64,000 nucleotides of DNA from Psychrobacter sp. BI730 (GTDB lineage: Bacteria > Pseudomonadota > Gammaproteobacteria > Pseudomonadales > Moraxellaceae): NCBI RefSeq assembly GCF_013414195.1, contig NZ_JAATTV010000001.1, positions 186,001-250,000 of the forward strand, read 5' to 3'. Positions 29,104 through 39,928 of the stretch are shown in pieces. Below the pieces are notes generated by a model that did no database searches, was not told the origin of the DNA, and saw nothing but the letters and a program-made list of their open reading frames with translations. Both the position numbers and the translations under genes were made by a program. Position 1 is the stretch's first letter; each line of letters opens with the position of its first letter.

Positions 29104-30639
29104 TTAAAGCTCTTCTACGCCCATCATATCAACTGGGGTATCAGCCACTATTTGTACGCCTTTTTTACCAGTCTTGGCAGTATCGTTACGCTGCTCTTGC
29201 AGGTGATCAAGATACGCTTCATTGATCTGACCAGTGATGTAACAGCCGTTAAATACCGCACAATCAAAACCTTCCACTCGGCTATGTTTGGTATCTTTTA
29301 CCGCATCGATCAAATCATCCAAATCTTGGAAAATCAAACGATCAGCGCCGATGATATCACGTACTTCTTCGACACTATTGCCTGAGGCAATAAGCTCGCT
29401 ACGTACTGGCATATCAATGCCGTATACGTTTGGAAATTTCACTGGTGGCGCAGCACTGGCAAAAAACACCTTGTTAGCACCAGCATCTCGTGCCATTTGA
29501 ATGATTTCATGACAAGTCGTACCACGAACGATAGAATCATCAACCAACAGTACATTTTTGCCTTTGAACTCTAGCGGCACAGCGCTTAGTTTCTGGCGAA
29601 CTGATTTTTTGCGCTGCTGCTGACCTGGCATAATAAACGTACGACCGATGTAGCGGTTTTTCATAAACCCTTCACGGTACTTGACGTTCATTTTTAGCGC
29701 TAGCTCCATCGCTGAAGTACGCGACGTATCTGGAATTGGAATGACCACGTCGATATCGTGATCCTCACCCCATTCCGCAAGGATTTTATCTGCCAGTTTT
29801 TCACCCATGCGTAGGCGTGATTTATAAACTGAGATATTGTCCATAATTGAATCTGGACGAGCAAAGTAAACATACTCAAAGATACAAGGCGTGTATTCTT
29901 TTTGCTCGACGCACTGATGCGTATGCAGTTTATGGTTCAAATCAATGAAAATTGCTTCGCCTGGTTTTACATCACGAACGATAGTAAAGCCAGAACCTGT
30001 CAATGCAACTGATTCAGAAGCAACCATATACTCAGTGCCGCCATTCGGTGCCATACGCTTACCAAAGATAAGTGGACGGATACCATTTGGATCACGGAAT
30101 GCAAGTAAGCCATGACCAGTGATCAGAGCTACAACGCCATAAGCGCCTTCACAGCGCTTATAGACAGCTTTTACTGCTTCAAAGATATCATCAGCCGTTG
30201 GATGTGTTTTGCCTAAATTCTGCATCTCATGTGCTAGTACGTTTAACAGTACTTCAGAATCTGAGTCAGTATTAAGGTGGCGACGATCTTCGATATACAA
30301 AGATTTGGCCAAACTCTCAGCATTGGTCAAGTTACCGTTATGCGCAAGGGTAATACCATATGGTGAGTTGACATAAAATGGCTGCGCTTCAGCGCTGCTA
30401 GAAGTACCAGCTGTCGGGTAACGAACGTGACCGATACCAAACTTACCAACCAGTTTCATCATATGACGATTCATAAATACGTCACGTACCATGCCATTTT
30501 CTTTACGTAGATAGAGTCGCCCATCTTGCAAAGTGACAATACCTGCTGCATCTTGCCCGCGATGCTGTAGCATCGTCAAACCGTCATAAAGAATCTGATT
30601 GACTGGTTCGTGAGCTGCAACTCCAATGACTCCACACAT
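29104..30639 (-). CDS. purF: Amidophosphoribosyltransferase
   Basis: This enzyme catalyses the first committed step of purine synthesis, PRPP plus glutamine to phosphoribosylamine. The 511-residue protein begins [11 protein letters not shown], so Cys2 becomes the N-terminal nucleophile of the glutaminase domain (about 2-235). The phosphoribosyltransferase domain follows, with the PRPP-binding motif [27 protein letters not shown] precedes the ATG. It lies 236 bases after cvpA, the same neighbour as in Escherichia coli. Confidence 0.98.
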   Translation of the reverse strand: MCGVIGVAAHEPVNQILYDGLTMLQHRGQDAAGIVTLQDGRLYLRKENGMVRDVFMNRHMMKLVGKFGIGHVRYPTAGTSSSAEAQPFYVNSPYGITLAHNGNLTNAESLAKSLYIEDRRHLNTDSDSEVLLNVLAHEMQNLGKTHPTADDIFEAVKAVYKRCEGAYGVVALITGHGLLAFRDPNGIRPLIFGKRMAPNGGTEYMVASESVALTGSGFTIVRDVKPGEAIFIDLNHKLHTHQCVEQKEYTPCIFEYVYFARPDSIMDNISVYKSRLRMGEKLADKILAEWGEDHDIDVVIPIPDTSRTSAMELALKMNVKYREGFMKNRYIGRTFIMPGQQQRKKSVRQKLSAVPLEFKGKNVLLVDDSIVRGTTCHEIIQMARDAGANKVFFASAAPPVKFPNVYGIDMPVRSELIASGNSVEEVRDIIGADRLIFQDLDDLIDAVKDTKHSRVEGFDCAVFNGCYITGQINEAYLDHLQEQRNDTAKTGKKGVQIVADTPVDMMGVEEL

Positions 30640-30875
30640 AATAGCTATATCCTATTTTGACTCATACATTAGTACGACAATAACGGCAAAATTAACGACA
30701 GTATATTGCTAAAATCATTCACTGTCGCACGCCGCTAACCTGATGATATTGTAAGAAACTTAACGAGATTTTTCGATAACCTATGTTTGATTATCAGTGA
30801 CACGTGCAAAAATTTAGAAGTATAAAAAGAAGTAAAATAATAGACAGTCAGATAAAATAATAGGCAATTAAACAA

Positions 30876-31373
30876 TTACGACTGATTGACCTGATCCCAA
30901 GCCATGCCTAATATATCTGATACCAACGCCTTGCCCATCGGTGCATATGGCATTAGCTCTGGCGCTAGTACGGAGGTTTGCCACTGCGGCATCTGCACTA
31001 GCAATGGCGCACTGACGCTCAATACAACCAAGACCATTAGTACGTTTTTGGCAGCACCCAGTACGCCGCCTGCCATTTTGTCCAAGACGCCCAAACGTAA
31101 GGTTTTGAGCACGCCTGAGAATACAAACGCTATCAGATGCATGATTGCCAATATGGCAATCACTACCAATAAAAAGGCCATTGCCATCTGTAACACAGGG
31201 TTTTGCACGATACCCGTTAATTGGGGCGACACTATTCCTGCCAGCCTAGTAGCAGCGATAAGGGCGATAAACCAACCTACCAAGCCTATTGCTGTTTTAA
31301 TCAGTCCTACTTGAAAGCCGCGCCATAAGCCAATCAAGACAACGATAGCAATCACAATATCTAAACCACTCAT
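30876..31373 (-). CDS. cvpA: CvpA family membrane protein
   Basis: This 165-residue protein has four hydrophobic helices and the CvpA opening (GLDIVIAIVVLIGLWRGFQ). In enterobacteria CvpA is encoded just before purF and contributes to colicin V production and bile-salt tolerance. Its exact activity is unclear. The start follows AAGGCGTAAAGC, 30 bases after the pyrD stop, so it is probably cotranscribed with pyrD. Confidence 0.94.
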   Translation of the reverse strand: MSGLDIVIAIVVLIGLWRGFQVGLIKTAIGLVGWFIALIAATRLAGIVSPQLTGIVQNPVLQMAMAFLLVVIAILAIMHLIAFVFSGVLKTLRLGVLDKMAGGVLGAAKNVLMVLVVLSVSAPLLVQMPQWQTSVLAPELMPYAPMGKALVSDILGMAWDQVNQS

Positions 31374-31403
31374 GCTTTACGCCTTATTACCTTATTTAGT
31401 GGA

Positions 31404-32438
31404 TTAACTTTCCATGGCATCGTAATAGCCACCGATTGCCTGAATGCAAGACTGCACTAGCCCAGGACCACGATAAATAAGCCCCGTATAGAGCTGTACC
31501 ATGTCTGCGCCTGCTTCGATTTTTTTGACGGCTTTGGCACCACTATCGATACCACCCACGCCTATCAAAGCGACTTTACCATCTAACTGATCAGAGAACT
31601 GTTGCAAAATCTGAGTACTAATATGACTCACAGGACGACCAGATAAGCCGCCCATTTGGTCGCCATCACGCAAGTCTTCGACACCTACACGGCTTAGTGT
31701 TGTATTGGTCGCAATCAAACCATCAATTTCAAAGTCTATTAATTGCTGCGAGATATAGTCAACTTGTAATGGCTCTAAATCTGGAGCAACTTTAAGCACT
31801 AATGGGACATAAAAACCATATTCAGTAGCCAACTGACTGTGACGGTTTTTAATCGTATCCATCAGCTGAGTCAGCGCTTCACCACTTTGCAAATCACGTA
31901 AATTTTTGGTGTTTGGCGATGAGATGTTGACCGTAATGTATGAGGCATGCGGATACACACGCTCTAAGCAATACACATAATCATCGGCGGCTTGCTCTAC
32001 CGGCGTAGCGGCATTTTTGCCAATATTGATACCGATATTGCCTTTGTATTTGCAGCGTTTGACATTGTCGATCAGATAATCAACGCCTTCATTGTTAAAG
32101 CCCATACGATTGATAATCGCGTCTGCTTGCTTGATTCTAAACAGTCTTGGCTTGTCGTTGCCTACTTGCGGTCTTGGCGTGACGGTTCCTACTTCTATAA
32201 AACCAAATCCTAACTCAGCCAGCGCATCAATATAATCGCCGTTTTTGTCCATGCCTGCTGCCAGACCGACTGGGTTAGAAAACTGCAAACCCATACAATC
32301 TGTTGGTTGCATTGACTGACCATACGCCAAGCCTAAAACACGCGCTTTATGCGCTTTATCCAATAAAGATAGCGTCATCTCATGGGCGTGTTCGGGATCC
32401 ATATTAAACAAAAAAGGACGAAGTAAGGCATAAGACAT
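31404..32438 (-). CDS. pyrD: Dihydroorotate dehydrogenase (quinone), class 2
   Basis: This oxidises dihydroorotate to orotate in pyrimidine synthesis, passing electrons to quinone at the inner membrane. The 344-residue protein has the class 2 N-terminal membrane-associating helices (about 1-40). [31 protein letters not shown] with the catalytic Ser region, and [19 protein letters not shown] at the phosphate site of FMN follow. It heads the pyrD-cvpA-purF series. No clear ribosome binding site precedes the ATG. Confidence 0.97.
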   Translation of the reverse strand: MSYALLRPFLFNMDPEHAHEMTLSLLDKAHKARVLGLAYGQSMQPTDCMGLQFSNPVGLAAGMDKNGDYIDALAELGFGFIEVGTVTPRPQVGNDKPRLFRIKQADAIINRMGFNNEGVDYLIDNVKRCKYKGNIGINIGKNAATPVEQAADDYVYCLERVYPHASYITVNISSPNTKNLRDLQSGEALTQLMDTIKNRHSQLATEYGFYVPLVLKVAPDLEPLQVDYISQQLIDFEIDGLIATNTTLSRVGVEDLRDGDQMGGLSGRPVSHISTQILQQFSDQLDGKVALIGVGGIDSGAKAVKKIEAGADMVQLYTGLIYRGPGLVQSCIQAIGGYYDAMES

Positions 32439-32652
32439 AGTGATGGCAGACCCTGCTTGGAAGAAATAGTGAATAAAAAATGCGAATGAAATCGGGCGCA
32501 GCGATTATATCAGCTTAACAGAAATAAGAGCAAAGTTTCAGTCGCTAAATTTCTACATTTAAGCAGTAACCAATGCTGATGAGTCTCTGCTAAATAACGA
32601 TAAGCTGCCGCTTTCTAAGCTAAAGACATAGCACAAAGGTACTCTTAAACAT

Positions 32653-33054
32653 CTACGGTACTGGACGTCCATCAGTCAACGCAATCCAACCACGTATAAT
32701 GCGATATAAATGCCAGATAAAGGTAAAAGTCATAATGAGCAAACCAAGACCAGCCAATAATATTGAACCAATAGCGATATTGCCACTATCCGCCAGTACG
32801 CTAACGCCAAAGCCACCTAGCGCAAAGGTAATCAAAATAATGCCAATGACGAACCAGACGATACTGTACCAAAAGGTCTTGATTTGCCAATCGAAATGCG
32901 TGGCTAACCATGACCCATTAGCATCATGGCGCTTAGCATAGTTCATGACAATCGGCACAATCCACAATAGACCAGCGGTAAAGTAGCTGATCACATATAA
33001 GAAATAAGTGATGTGGTTATAAGTAATTAAAGAACGGCGCTTATCGTTGCTCAT
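32653..33054 (-). CDS. Small membrane protein, DUF4870-like
   Basis: This protein of about 133 residues has three or four hydrophobic helices. The pattern near the start (SLITYNHITYFLYVISYF) and the end (HLYRIIRGWIALTDGRPVP) is typical of DUF4870-like conserved membrane proteins of unknown function. I prefer the ATG at 33054, with GCGGGACAGT upstream. Another ATG four codons earlier is possible. It is followed by pyrD 214 bases on. Confidence 0.8.
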   Translation of the reverse strand: MSNDKRRSLITYNHITYFLYVISYFTAGLLWIVPIVMNYAKRHDANGSWLATHFDWQIKTFWYSIVWFVIGIILITFALGGFGVSVLADSGNIAIGSILLAGLGLLIMTFTFIWHLYRIIRGWIALTDGRPVP

Positions 33055-33256
33055 ACTGTCCCGCATTATGTGAGGTTTTCCTTACTGGTAATATTTTTAT
33101 TCAATAGTCATATGGTTAACTATTTAATGGAGCCGGATAAATGGCTTTTCAATGATACCAACGATAAAGCAGTATTCTGCTGTCGAGGTTTGAGTGTCGA
33201 ATACTAGACACACAGTGTTATAAGTATCTAAAATTGCTATCACAGTCTGACGCGTT

Positions 33257-33826
33257 TTAAGAAGTAACCGTTGCTTGTACCTGAATAGATTTATTGGTCA
33301 GATCTTGCTGCATAGATAGCTGTGTAAATTGCCAACCTTGCTGTTCAAGCTTACCCAGTGCAGTGCTGACAACCGCTTGACTAGGATGCGTAAAGCTCAG
33401 TTGCACTGCATCACCAGTCGCAACCACCTGAGCATCTGCTATACCTGAGTTATTGAGCAGCGCATTGATACGACTAGCGGGTGGCATATCAGACTCTCCA
33501 GTAGCGTTATTCCCAGTATTCAATGCACTACTATCAATATTACCTGCTTGAGCACGCAACCAAAAATAATCCGCCACTTGCTCCTGATAGTCACTCTTAC
33601 TATCGCTCGCTGCTTGATGAACGCTATAGCCACCATAGCCGCCAATAAACAACAGTAGAAATACGGACAATATAGCTAATGCTAGCTGATCACGGGGAGG
33701 TAATGCTTGCCAGCGCGTCGTGAGTACATTTTGATAATTATTCATACGCTCTGACAATACATGAGCCTTAGTACTGGTTGCAGAGACAGCTGCATTACGT
33801 TTGGTACGGCGTTGTAATCGTTTCAT
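33257..33826 (-). CDS. gspM: Type II secretion system protein M
   Basis: This 189-residue inner-membrane protein has a cytoplasmic basic N-terminus, one helix (about 48-66, LALAILSVFLLLFIGGYGG) and a periplasmic ferredoxin-like domain ending in LSMQQDLTNKSIQVQATVTS. That layout and its position directly after gspL identify GspM, which links the secretion ATPase platform to the pseudopilus. The rest of the gsp set is not in the window. Confidence 0.85.
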   Translation of the reverse strand: MKRLQRRTKRNAAVSATSTKAHVLSERMNNYQNVLTTRWQALPPRDQLALAILSVFLLLFIGGYGGYSVHQAASDSKSDYQEQVADYFWLRAQAGNIDSSALNTGNNATGESDMPPASRINALLNNSGIADAQVVATGDAVQLSFTHPSQAVVSTALGKLEQQGWQFTQLSMQQDLTNKSIQVQATVTS

Positions 33827-33858
33827 GTTTTGACCTTTATTACCAATACCTTGATGAG

Positions 33859-35130
33859 TTACGACGCTGCCGCATTGCTTGCCATGTCGCTGTTTTCTAC
33901 AATATTATTTTCTACCACATTGACGGTGACTTGACCACTAAACTGACCTTGCTCATTACTATTCACTTGCGCAAGTTTGGCATTTAAGCCTTGTGCTACT
34001 AGTGTACTCGTAAATTTATCAAGACTACCGCGATCTGGAGCAATCAAGGTAAAACTGAGCGCTGATGGTTGCATTACCAGTGACTGCGCATGCAATGAGG
34101 ACTGTTTAATCAGCGGTGATATGCGTGACAGTGCCGCCATATGCGATGCAGGCGCTTGGCTATCACTACGCAGTTTTGGTTGCAGCTGTACTTGCAGTTT
34201 GGTGCGCGTACTCAGTGGCTCATCGGCGAACCAAGATTGATACTGTGCCGCAATTGCAGTCTTGGTTGCTGCGGTCGCTTCATTATACTTGTACCACTGC
34301 ACACCATCGGTTGCCATTTGCAGTACTAACGCTGATAGCGCAACCATCATCGCCACCCGTAGGTATGGTGATAATTGTGAGTCAGTAGATTTCATAAAGA
34401 AATTAAGCGCGTGACGTTCGGGACTGTCAATTGGCTTAGGTACTGTAGGTAGGATCGTCAGTAGCAGCTGATGATCAGCGATCAGCGCTTTAGTTTGCGC
34501 TACTAAATCCATGGACGATGATGAATCTAGTGAGTCGACCGATGCGTCAATAGCTGCCTCAATAGACGGCTGTACCATTACCTCACTCAAATGCGGGAAA
34601 CGCTCAAACATTAACGGCAAATAGCTGACGGCCATACCCTGACGCAATGATTGGCGCAGCAGCATAGTCTGCGAATCTTGATAAAGGATTACTTGTTGAC
34701 CTGCGCCCTCTTCTGGCGGTGGCAATAATAAAAAATCTGGCAGTAACGCTACTATATTCATACCGGCTAGCTGCGCGCTTTGTTGCCAGGACTCAATGTC
34801 GTTTTGTACCAGTGCGTACAGTTGCGTCGTATCAACATGGCTCAATTGACGGATGTTCAATTGCTCAATAGGCGTTAATGACGTTTCTTCAAATAAGTAC
34901 TGCTTGCCACTATTACCAAGCTGTTTAAGCTGAGCAGCATTAAGCGCTGTGTCCACGTGCAATGCATGACTTGAGGGAAAATATAGACAAAGCGTCTTTT
35001 GGCTATTGGACTTATAGTTACCATAGATTGTTTGCAGCTGTTGCCAACCATCAACCATTTGCCATTGCTGTACATCTTCGTGCCAGACAGCTAGCGGGCT
35101 ATGCTGCGCTCGTAACCAAACATGTAACAC
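33859..35130 (-). CDS. gspL: Type II secretion system protein L
   Basis: The GTG at 35130 gives MLHVWLRAQHSPLAVWHED with AGGA eight bases before it. An in-frame TTG five codons earlier lacks this. The 423-residue protein has a cytoplasmic actin-like domain (about 1-230). One membrane helix lies near 260-280, and a periplasmic ferredoxin-like domain follows. GspL recruits the GspE ATPase to the inner membrane. It is followed by gspM after 32 bases. Confidence 0.87.
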   Translation of the reverse strand: MLHVWLRAQHSPLAVWHEDVQQWQMVDGWQQLQTIYGNYKSNSQKTLCLYFPSSHALHVDTALNAAQLKQLGNSGKQYLFEETSLTPIEQLNIRQLSHVDTTQLYALVQNDIESWQQSAQLAGMNIVALLPDFLLLPPPEEGAGQQVILYQDSQTMLLRQSLRQGMAVSYLPLMFERFPHLSEVMVQPSIEAAIDASVDSLDSSSSMDLVAQTKALIADHQLLLTILPTVPKPIDSPERHALNFFMKSTDSQLSPYLRVAMMVALSALVLQMATDGVQWYKYNEATAATKTAIAAQYQSWFADEPLSTRTKLQVQLQPKLRSDSQAPASHMAALSRISPLIKQSSLHAQSLVMQPSALSFTLIAPDRGSLDKFTSTLVAQGLNAKLAQVNSNEQGQFSGQVTVNVVENNIVENSDMASNAAAS

Positions 35131-35318
35131 TAAACGTGTCCTCAATTATTGCTGCGGTTATCAAAATATCGTTAAGGTTTATGCAGTTTTTGAAAGAGCT
35201 GGACGATTTTATACGATTAATAATTGGCATGCTTCTCGCAAATGCCACTTCAGATCCGTTATATTCAATCAACTATGCTCTAGCAAGTTACATATAAACA
35301 AAATATTAGAAATCTAGT

Positions 35319-35777
35319 CTAGTAAGGCTGGTCAGGAACAAAACGATCAACTTCCGTTGCCATGCCAGTCATCACAAATTCCATATCAAACACTCTGGCT
35401 TCCGCTAGAGAGAACGATTCTGGATAATCGCCTGTCAGCAATCCCGCGATATAGGCGACGATAGACATATGACAAACAACGACCAAGCACTCAGCTTCAA
35501 TATTGGCAATGTCTATCAGAGCTTGGCGAGCATCATCCGAGGGCGTGATATTGTCTTGCACAGATGAGGCGGCTTGCGGTGCTCGTGACTGGAACGCACA
35601 CAAAGTCTGCTGCGCTCTCGTATAAGGGCTAACCACAAAACGATCTGGGCTATAGTGAGTGGTCACATACTCTGCCGTTTGTGCTGCTTGATGCTGACCA
35701 AAGTCCGTCAGCTGACGCGCGCTATCTGGACGTGTTTCGTCTTCTGCTTGACCATGACGTACTAATATAATTTTCAT
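35319..35777 (-). CDS. sixA: SixA-like phosphohistidine phosphatase
   Basis: This 152-residue histidine-phosphatase superfamily member has the catalytic motif LVRHGQAED at residues 4-12 and a second active-site His in VVCHMSIVAY. Short length and lack of a cap domain indicate the SixA branch, which removes phosphate from His-containing phosphotransfer proteins. AGGAAGGTT precedes the ATG. It follows gpsA by 57 bases. Confidence 0.9.
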   Translation of the reverse strand: MKIILVRHGQAEDETRPDSARQLTDFGQHQAAQTAEYVTTHYSPDRFVVSPYTRAQQTLCAFQSRAPQAASSVQDNITPSDDARQALIDIANIEAECLVVVCHMSIVAYIAGLLTGDYPESFSLAEARVFDMEFVMTGMATEVDRFVPDQPY

Positions 35778-35834
35778 AACCTTCCTTGGAGCGCTAAGTT
35801 CGACTCTCTTGATACTGATTTTTAATGGTATGTC

Positions 35835-37127
35835 TTACTTATCAGCATCACCGTCTTTGCTTTTGGTATTGCTACCAGAGGTTTTCATATGAGCGGTAAG
35901 CGCAGCATTGCTATGATCATGCGCCATGACAAACTCAACATCGCTACGGAATCCTGCTTCCATTAGATGCAATGCAACGCCTAGAGCAGCTTTGTCTTCA
36001 TAAATGACCGCATAGAGCGCATGAGTAATTGGCATATAGATACCCGCTTTGGTCGCTTTTTCATGTACTTGCTGAATGGTATTTACCCCTTCAGCAGTTT
36101 GGCCAAGCTTTTTGACCGCAGCATCAATACTCATACCGCGTCCAAGCATATTACCGATACGATAGTTACGACTTAGCTCTGAGCTACAAGTGGCGTATAA
36201 GTCGCCTACCCCTGACAAGCCCAAGAAAGTGAGCGGATTGGCGCCTTCTTCAACACCAAAACGACTCATTTCTGCCAAAGCACGAGTAAGAATCATTGCC
36301 TTAGTATTCTCACCTACTTTGTAAGCTGCCGCCATACCCATGGCAATTGCGTAGATGTTTTTTAGCGCGCCGCCAAGCTCGACGCCGCGTATATCATCAC
36401 TAGCAAATACTCTAAAGAAGGCACTGTGTAATGCTGCTTGTACGGCATGACGTAATGGTTCCGACTCACTTGCGATAACCGTAGCAGATGGCATATTTTT
36501 CATGATTTCGATAGCAAGGTTCGGCCCTGACATGACGCCAAAGTTCACTTCTGGCAACACTTCTTTGATGATATCGCTCATCATCGCAAAGGTGTCTTTT
36601 TCCATACCTTTAGTCAACGACACAATAGACTGACCACTGATAAAAGGCGCGATGTTTTTTAGCGTTTCGCGAAAGGCCAAACCTGGCACAGCGATAAAAA
36701 TAATGTCTTTATCTTTGACGCTTGCCGCCAAATCATGACTGTATTTCAATCGATCATCAAGCTTGTAGCCTGGTAGATACTTCTTATTGGTTTGTGTTTT
36801 TGCCATCGCTTTTACGGTGCGCTTATTACGTACCCACAGCGTGGTATCACAGCCATTACGTGCGGCTAAATTTGCCATTGCCGTACCAAAGCTACCACCA
36901 CCTAAAAACGCCAAACGCAGCTTGGTAGGGTTGCTATGAATCTCTGCCATGTCTTTTGCCACAGCTGATTCAACAGAGCTAGGGTTTGACTTTTTACGGC
37001 CGAGACCTGACTTGGTTGCTCGCTCAAAAATACCTGCAAGCATACCGTTCTGCTTTTCAGACGACTCTTTGTCCGTCTCATTCTTAGCACTGGTTTTGTC
37101 TTTATTACTATTGTTAGGACTTGTCAT
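35835..37127 (-). CDS. gpsA: Glycerol-3-phosphate dehydrogenase [NAD(P)+]
   Basis: This makes sn-glycerol 3-phosphate for phospholipid synthesis. The Rossmann motif GGGSFGTA is at residues 76-83, about 65 residues later than in the Escherichia coli enzyme. The catalytic and substrate-binding segment GVELGGALKNIYAIAMGMAAAY is present. The N-terminal 70 residues are Ser/Lys/Glu-rich and look disordered. Internal Met30 and Met60 are possible alternative starts, but none has a good ribosome binding site, so the true length is uncertain. It lies in a minus-strand run with sixA and the nitroreductase. Confidence 0.95.
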   Translation of the reverse strand: MTSPNNSNKDKTSAKNETDKESSEKQNGMLAGIFERATKSGLGRKKSNPSSVESAVAKDMAEIHSNPTKLRLAFLGGGSFGTAMANLAARNGCDTTLWVRNKRTVKAMAKTQTNKKYLPGYKLDDRLKYSHDLAASVKDKDIIFIAVPGLAFRETLKNIAPFISGQSIVSLTKGMEKDTFAMMSDIIKEVLPEVNFGVMSGPNLAIEIMKNMPSATVIASESEPLRHAVQAALHSAFFRVFASDDIRGVELGGALKNIYAIAMGMAAAYKVGENTKAMILTRALAEMSRFGVEEGANPLTFLGLSGVGDLYATCSSELSRNYRIGNMLGRGMSIDAAVKKLGQTAEGVNTIQQVHEKATKAGIYMPITHALYAVIYEDKAALGVALHLMEAGFRSDVEFVMAHDHSNAALTAHMKTSGSNTKSKDGDADK

Positions 37128-37253
37128 GTTCTTTTATCCGTGTTGACTGACGTATTATCAATTGAATCTATCGTGCTCAGCGACTGGCCTTATTATCTTT
37201 GAATTACAACTTTATGAAATTATAATCTTATTAATAGACAGTACTGAGCTACA

Positions 37254-37913
37254 TTACGACTCGAAGCGAACTAGCGGTTCGATATCAATAGGTTTGCGTT
37301 TGGACTCATCCTTGGGACTTGTGCCAGTATAAACAAAAGCGGTCACATAATCATCTTCGCCTACACCGAAATACGCTTTTACTGCAGGCTCATTACACAG
37401 CAGCCCAGTGCGCCAAACGGTACTAAACCCTTGAGCTTTTAATGCCAAAATTAGGTTTTGTACAGCAGCACCCGCACTGAGCATCTGCTCAAAAGGTGGC
37501 ACTTTTTTGTGCTCTTGCATTTGAGTCACAGCCGTTATGATTAGCGGCGCTCGCAGCGGCATATTTTGAGTTTTAGTGATGGTCTTTTCAGACAACTCTT
37601 CGCCATCTTGTAGCGCTTTTGCTTGGGCAGCTTCGAGCAAGGCACGGCCTAACTCATGGCGCGCCTCACCTTGCGTCACGATGAAGCGCCAAGGACGCAA
37701 TTTTTTATGATCTGGCGCAGTTGCCGCACATTCAATGGCAGATTCAATCTGCGCACGCGTCGGTGCTGGCTCATCTAGATTGCCCATGCTGCGTCTTGAA
37801 TTTATCCAACCTATCAGCTCATCACTGGTAGATGAGATATCATTCGCTACTACGTTCTTCACAGGCAGTTTTTTGCCTTCTATTTCTTGGCTTTCATTAT
37901 CTGATATAGTCAC
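37254..37913 (-). CDS. YdjA-like nitroreductase family protein
   Basis: This 219-residue FMN-dependent oxidoreductase has the family opening WINSRRSMGNLDEPAPTRAQ near residue 38. AATAPDHKKLRPWRFIV and GAAVQNLILALKAQGFSTVW follow. The start is GTG with AAGGATAAAACA before it. The first 30 residues are poorly conserved. YdjA-type proteins reduce nitroaromatics or quinones in vitro. The natural substrate is unknown. Confidence 0.88.
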   Translation of the reverse strand: MTISDNESQEIEGKKLPVKNVVANDISSTSDELIGWINSRRSMGNLDEPAPTRAQIESAIECAATAPDHKKLRPWRFIVTQGEARHELGRALLEAAQAKALQDGEELSEKTITKTQNMPLRAPLIITAVTQMQEHKKVPPFEQMLSAGAAVQNLILALKAQGFSTVWRTGLLCNEPAVKAYFGVGEDDYVTAFVYTGTSPKDESKRKPIDIEPLVRFES

Positions 37914-38034
37914 TGTTTTATCCTTATTTATTATTATCTATCACTACTTATTATTTATAATATCATTTTCTTATTTTTTAACAGCTATAGAGCAATTGAG
38001 AGCTACACATAGGCAGTCTCAATTCAGCGATAAA

Positions 38035-39147
38035 CTACGCAACATCTTCGACTCGGTGGTCCATGCGTAGATAGTCCTCTGACTGCATCTCAAGCAGGCG
38101 TGAACGAGTACGTTCAATCTCAAACGCCAATTTTTCTCCTTGATACAAATCTAGAATCGGCTGCTCTGCCCGTACCAATAATTTCACACGGCGATCATAA
38201 AATTCATCGACGAGATAAATGAAACGGCGCGTTGGATCACGCAAGTCGTCATCTAGTGCTGGCACAGAGTCAACTAAAACGGTGCTAAAGCGTTTGGCAA
38301 GCTCAATAAAATCAGCGGCTGAACGCGGTGCCATACAGAGATGACGGAAGTCACAGAATAAGATATCTTCGGTACAAGCGTTGATTTTTACTTCTCGTCC
38401 ATTGATAGTAATGGGCTCTTTACTAATTTTCTGATTATTCGACAAGCTCGCAAAACGGTTGGCTAACCAATGGTAGTTCGCCTTAGTAAGCGGTGCTTCG
38501 TATAACTCAGCTTGTTGCAATACGCGCAGACGATAATCAATTCCCGAGTCAATATTCATTACCCTCGTATGACGCTCAACTTCCGCAATGGCAGGCATAA
38601 AACGGTCACGATGTAAGCCATCTTTATATAGTCCAGCTGGCTCAATGTTTGAAGTGGCAACCAAAGTAATACCGCGATTGAACAGCATAGTGAACAAATC
38701 ACCCAATATCATGGCATCAGAGACATTAGAAACAAAAAACTCATCAAAACAGATGATAACCGCTTCTTTATAAATAATATCGGCGACTTTTTCGAGTGGA
38801 TCGCTCTCACCTTGTAGTTTGTTAAGCTCTCTATGGACACGCTGCATAAAATGATGAAAATGCAGACGCATCTTGCGCTCGATGGTCAACGAGTCATAAA
38901 ACATGTCCATCATCCACGTTTTACCGCGGCCAACACCGCCCCACATATAAAGACCCGTTGGCGCGACTGGCTTGGATTTCAAAAAGCCAAAAAAACCTTT
39001 CTTTTGCGGTGCGCTATTGATGAGCTGATGGTATATCTCATCAAGATAGCTCATGGCCTGAAATTGCTGCTCATCCCGAGTAAACTCATCTGTACTGACG
39101 GCTTTCTCGTAACGTTGCAATGGAGATAAACTCATAATACGACTCAT
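38035..39147 (-). CDS. zapE: ZapE (AFG1-like) cell division ATPase
   Basis: This 370-residue P-loop ATPase has Walker A GGVGRGKTWMMDMF near residue 70 and Walker B VIICFDEFFVSN. The AFG1-type motif LVATSNIEPAGLYKDGLHRD follows. In Escherichia coli ZapE associates with the Z ring and is needed for division under low oxygen or heat. The first ATG and another four codons later are both possible starts. Confidence 0.93.
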   Translation of the reverse strand: MSRIMSLSPLQRYEKAVSTDEFTRDEQQFQAMSYLDEIYHQLINSAPQKKGFFGFLKSKPVAPTGLYMWGGVGRGKTWMMDMFYDSLTIERKMRLHFHHFMQRVHRELNKLQGESDPLEKVADIIYKEAVIICFDEFFVSNVSDAMILGDLFTMLFNRGITLVATSNIEPAGLYKDGLHRDRFMPAIAEVERHTRVMNIDSGIDYRLRVLQQAELYEAPLTKANYHWLANRFASLSNNQKISKEPITINGREVKINACTEDILFCDFRHLCMAPRSAADFIELAKRFSTVLVDSVPALDDDLRDPTRRFIYLVDEFYDRRVKLLVRAEQPILDLYQGEKLAFEIERTRSRLLEMQSEDYLRMDHRVEDVA

Positions 39148-39268
39148 CGTTGAATTAAATAAATATCAAAATAATAGGGCAATTTAGCATAATGCTGGTG
39201 CTACCAAGCAAGCCATGCTAAACCATATCAAAACGAAAACTATGAAGCTGAGTTAGCTATGAATAAAC

Positions 39269-39928
39269 TTAGCTGTCCTGCCCAAAGCTATGCTTGTCTA
39301 ATAGACCTTTGAGCTCTGATAAGCGACCATGAAAGAAATGACCTGCGCCATCAACCACGCTGACTTCAATGCCTAATCGGTCTGCAAATGCCTGCATATT
39401 ATCAGGTTCAATCACCTCATCCGCATTACCATAAATCTCAAAAGTTCTATCCGCAGGCAAATTAATATCAGTACTGTCATTTTTTTCGACTGATGGTGCG
39501 ATAAGGGCGATTTTCGTTACTTCAAAGTCACCCAGTCCCCATATATGTGAGGCTTCAAGCACTTGCTCAGCCACTCGTGCAGTAACATAGCCACCAAAAG
39601 AAAAACCACCCAGCCATAGCTTTCGAGCATTGGTTTGTTCAGCAATCCATTGTAGCACGGTCATTGCATCGACCACTTCACCTTCCGCATAATCATGCTC
39701 GCCTGTCGATTGGCCAACGCCGCGAAAGTTAAAGCGCACCACATGCATACCATTATCACGGGCAAAGCGATACATGGTGGTGACCACCTTGTTATTCATC
39801 GTACCATCAAACAACGGATTAGGATGACACAGCAGCGCCACCATGTCTGTATTTGGATCATTAGGATTGTCATTTTGCCACAGTGCGTCAACCTCGAGCA
39901 CGCCAGCAGGAGCAGGAATTAATTGCAT
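39269..39928 (-). CDS. Alpha/beta hydrolase
   Basis: This 219-residue hydrolase has the nucleophile elbow GGFSFGGYVTA, a probable acid in GNADEVIEP and His in DGAGHFFHGRL. LCHPNPLFDGTMNNKVV near residue 33 and VRFNFRGVGQSTGEHDYAEG are typical of the small serine-hydrolase group often annotated as dienelactone hydrolase-like. The substrate is unknown. It follows zapE on the minus strand at a distance of 121 bases. Confidence 0.88.
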   Translation of the reverse strand: MQLIPAPAGVLEVDALWQNDNPNDPNTDMVALLCHPNPLFDGTMNNKVVTTMYRFARDNGMHVVRFNFRGVGQSTGEHDYAEGEVVDAMTVLQWIAEQTNARKLWLGGFSFGGYVTARVAEQVLEASHIWGLGDFEVTKIALIAPSVEKNDSTDINLPADRTFEIYGNADEVIEPDNMQAFADRLGIEVSVVDGAGHFFHGRLSELKGLLDKHSFGQDS

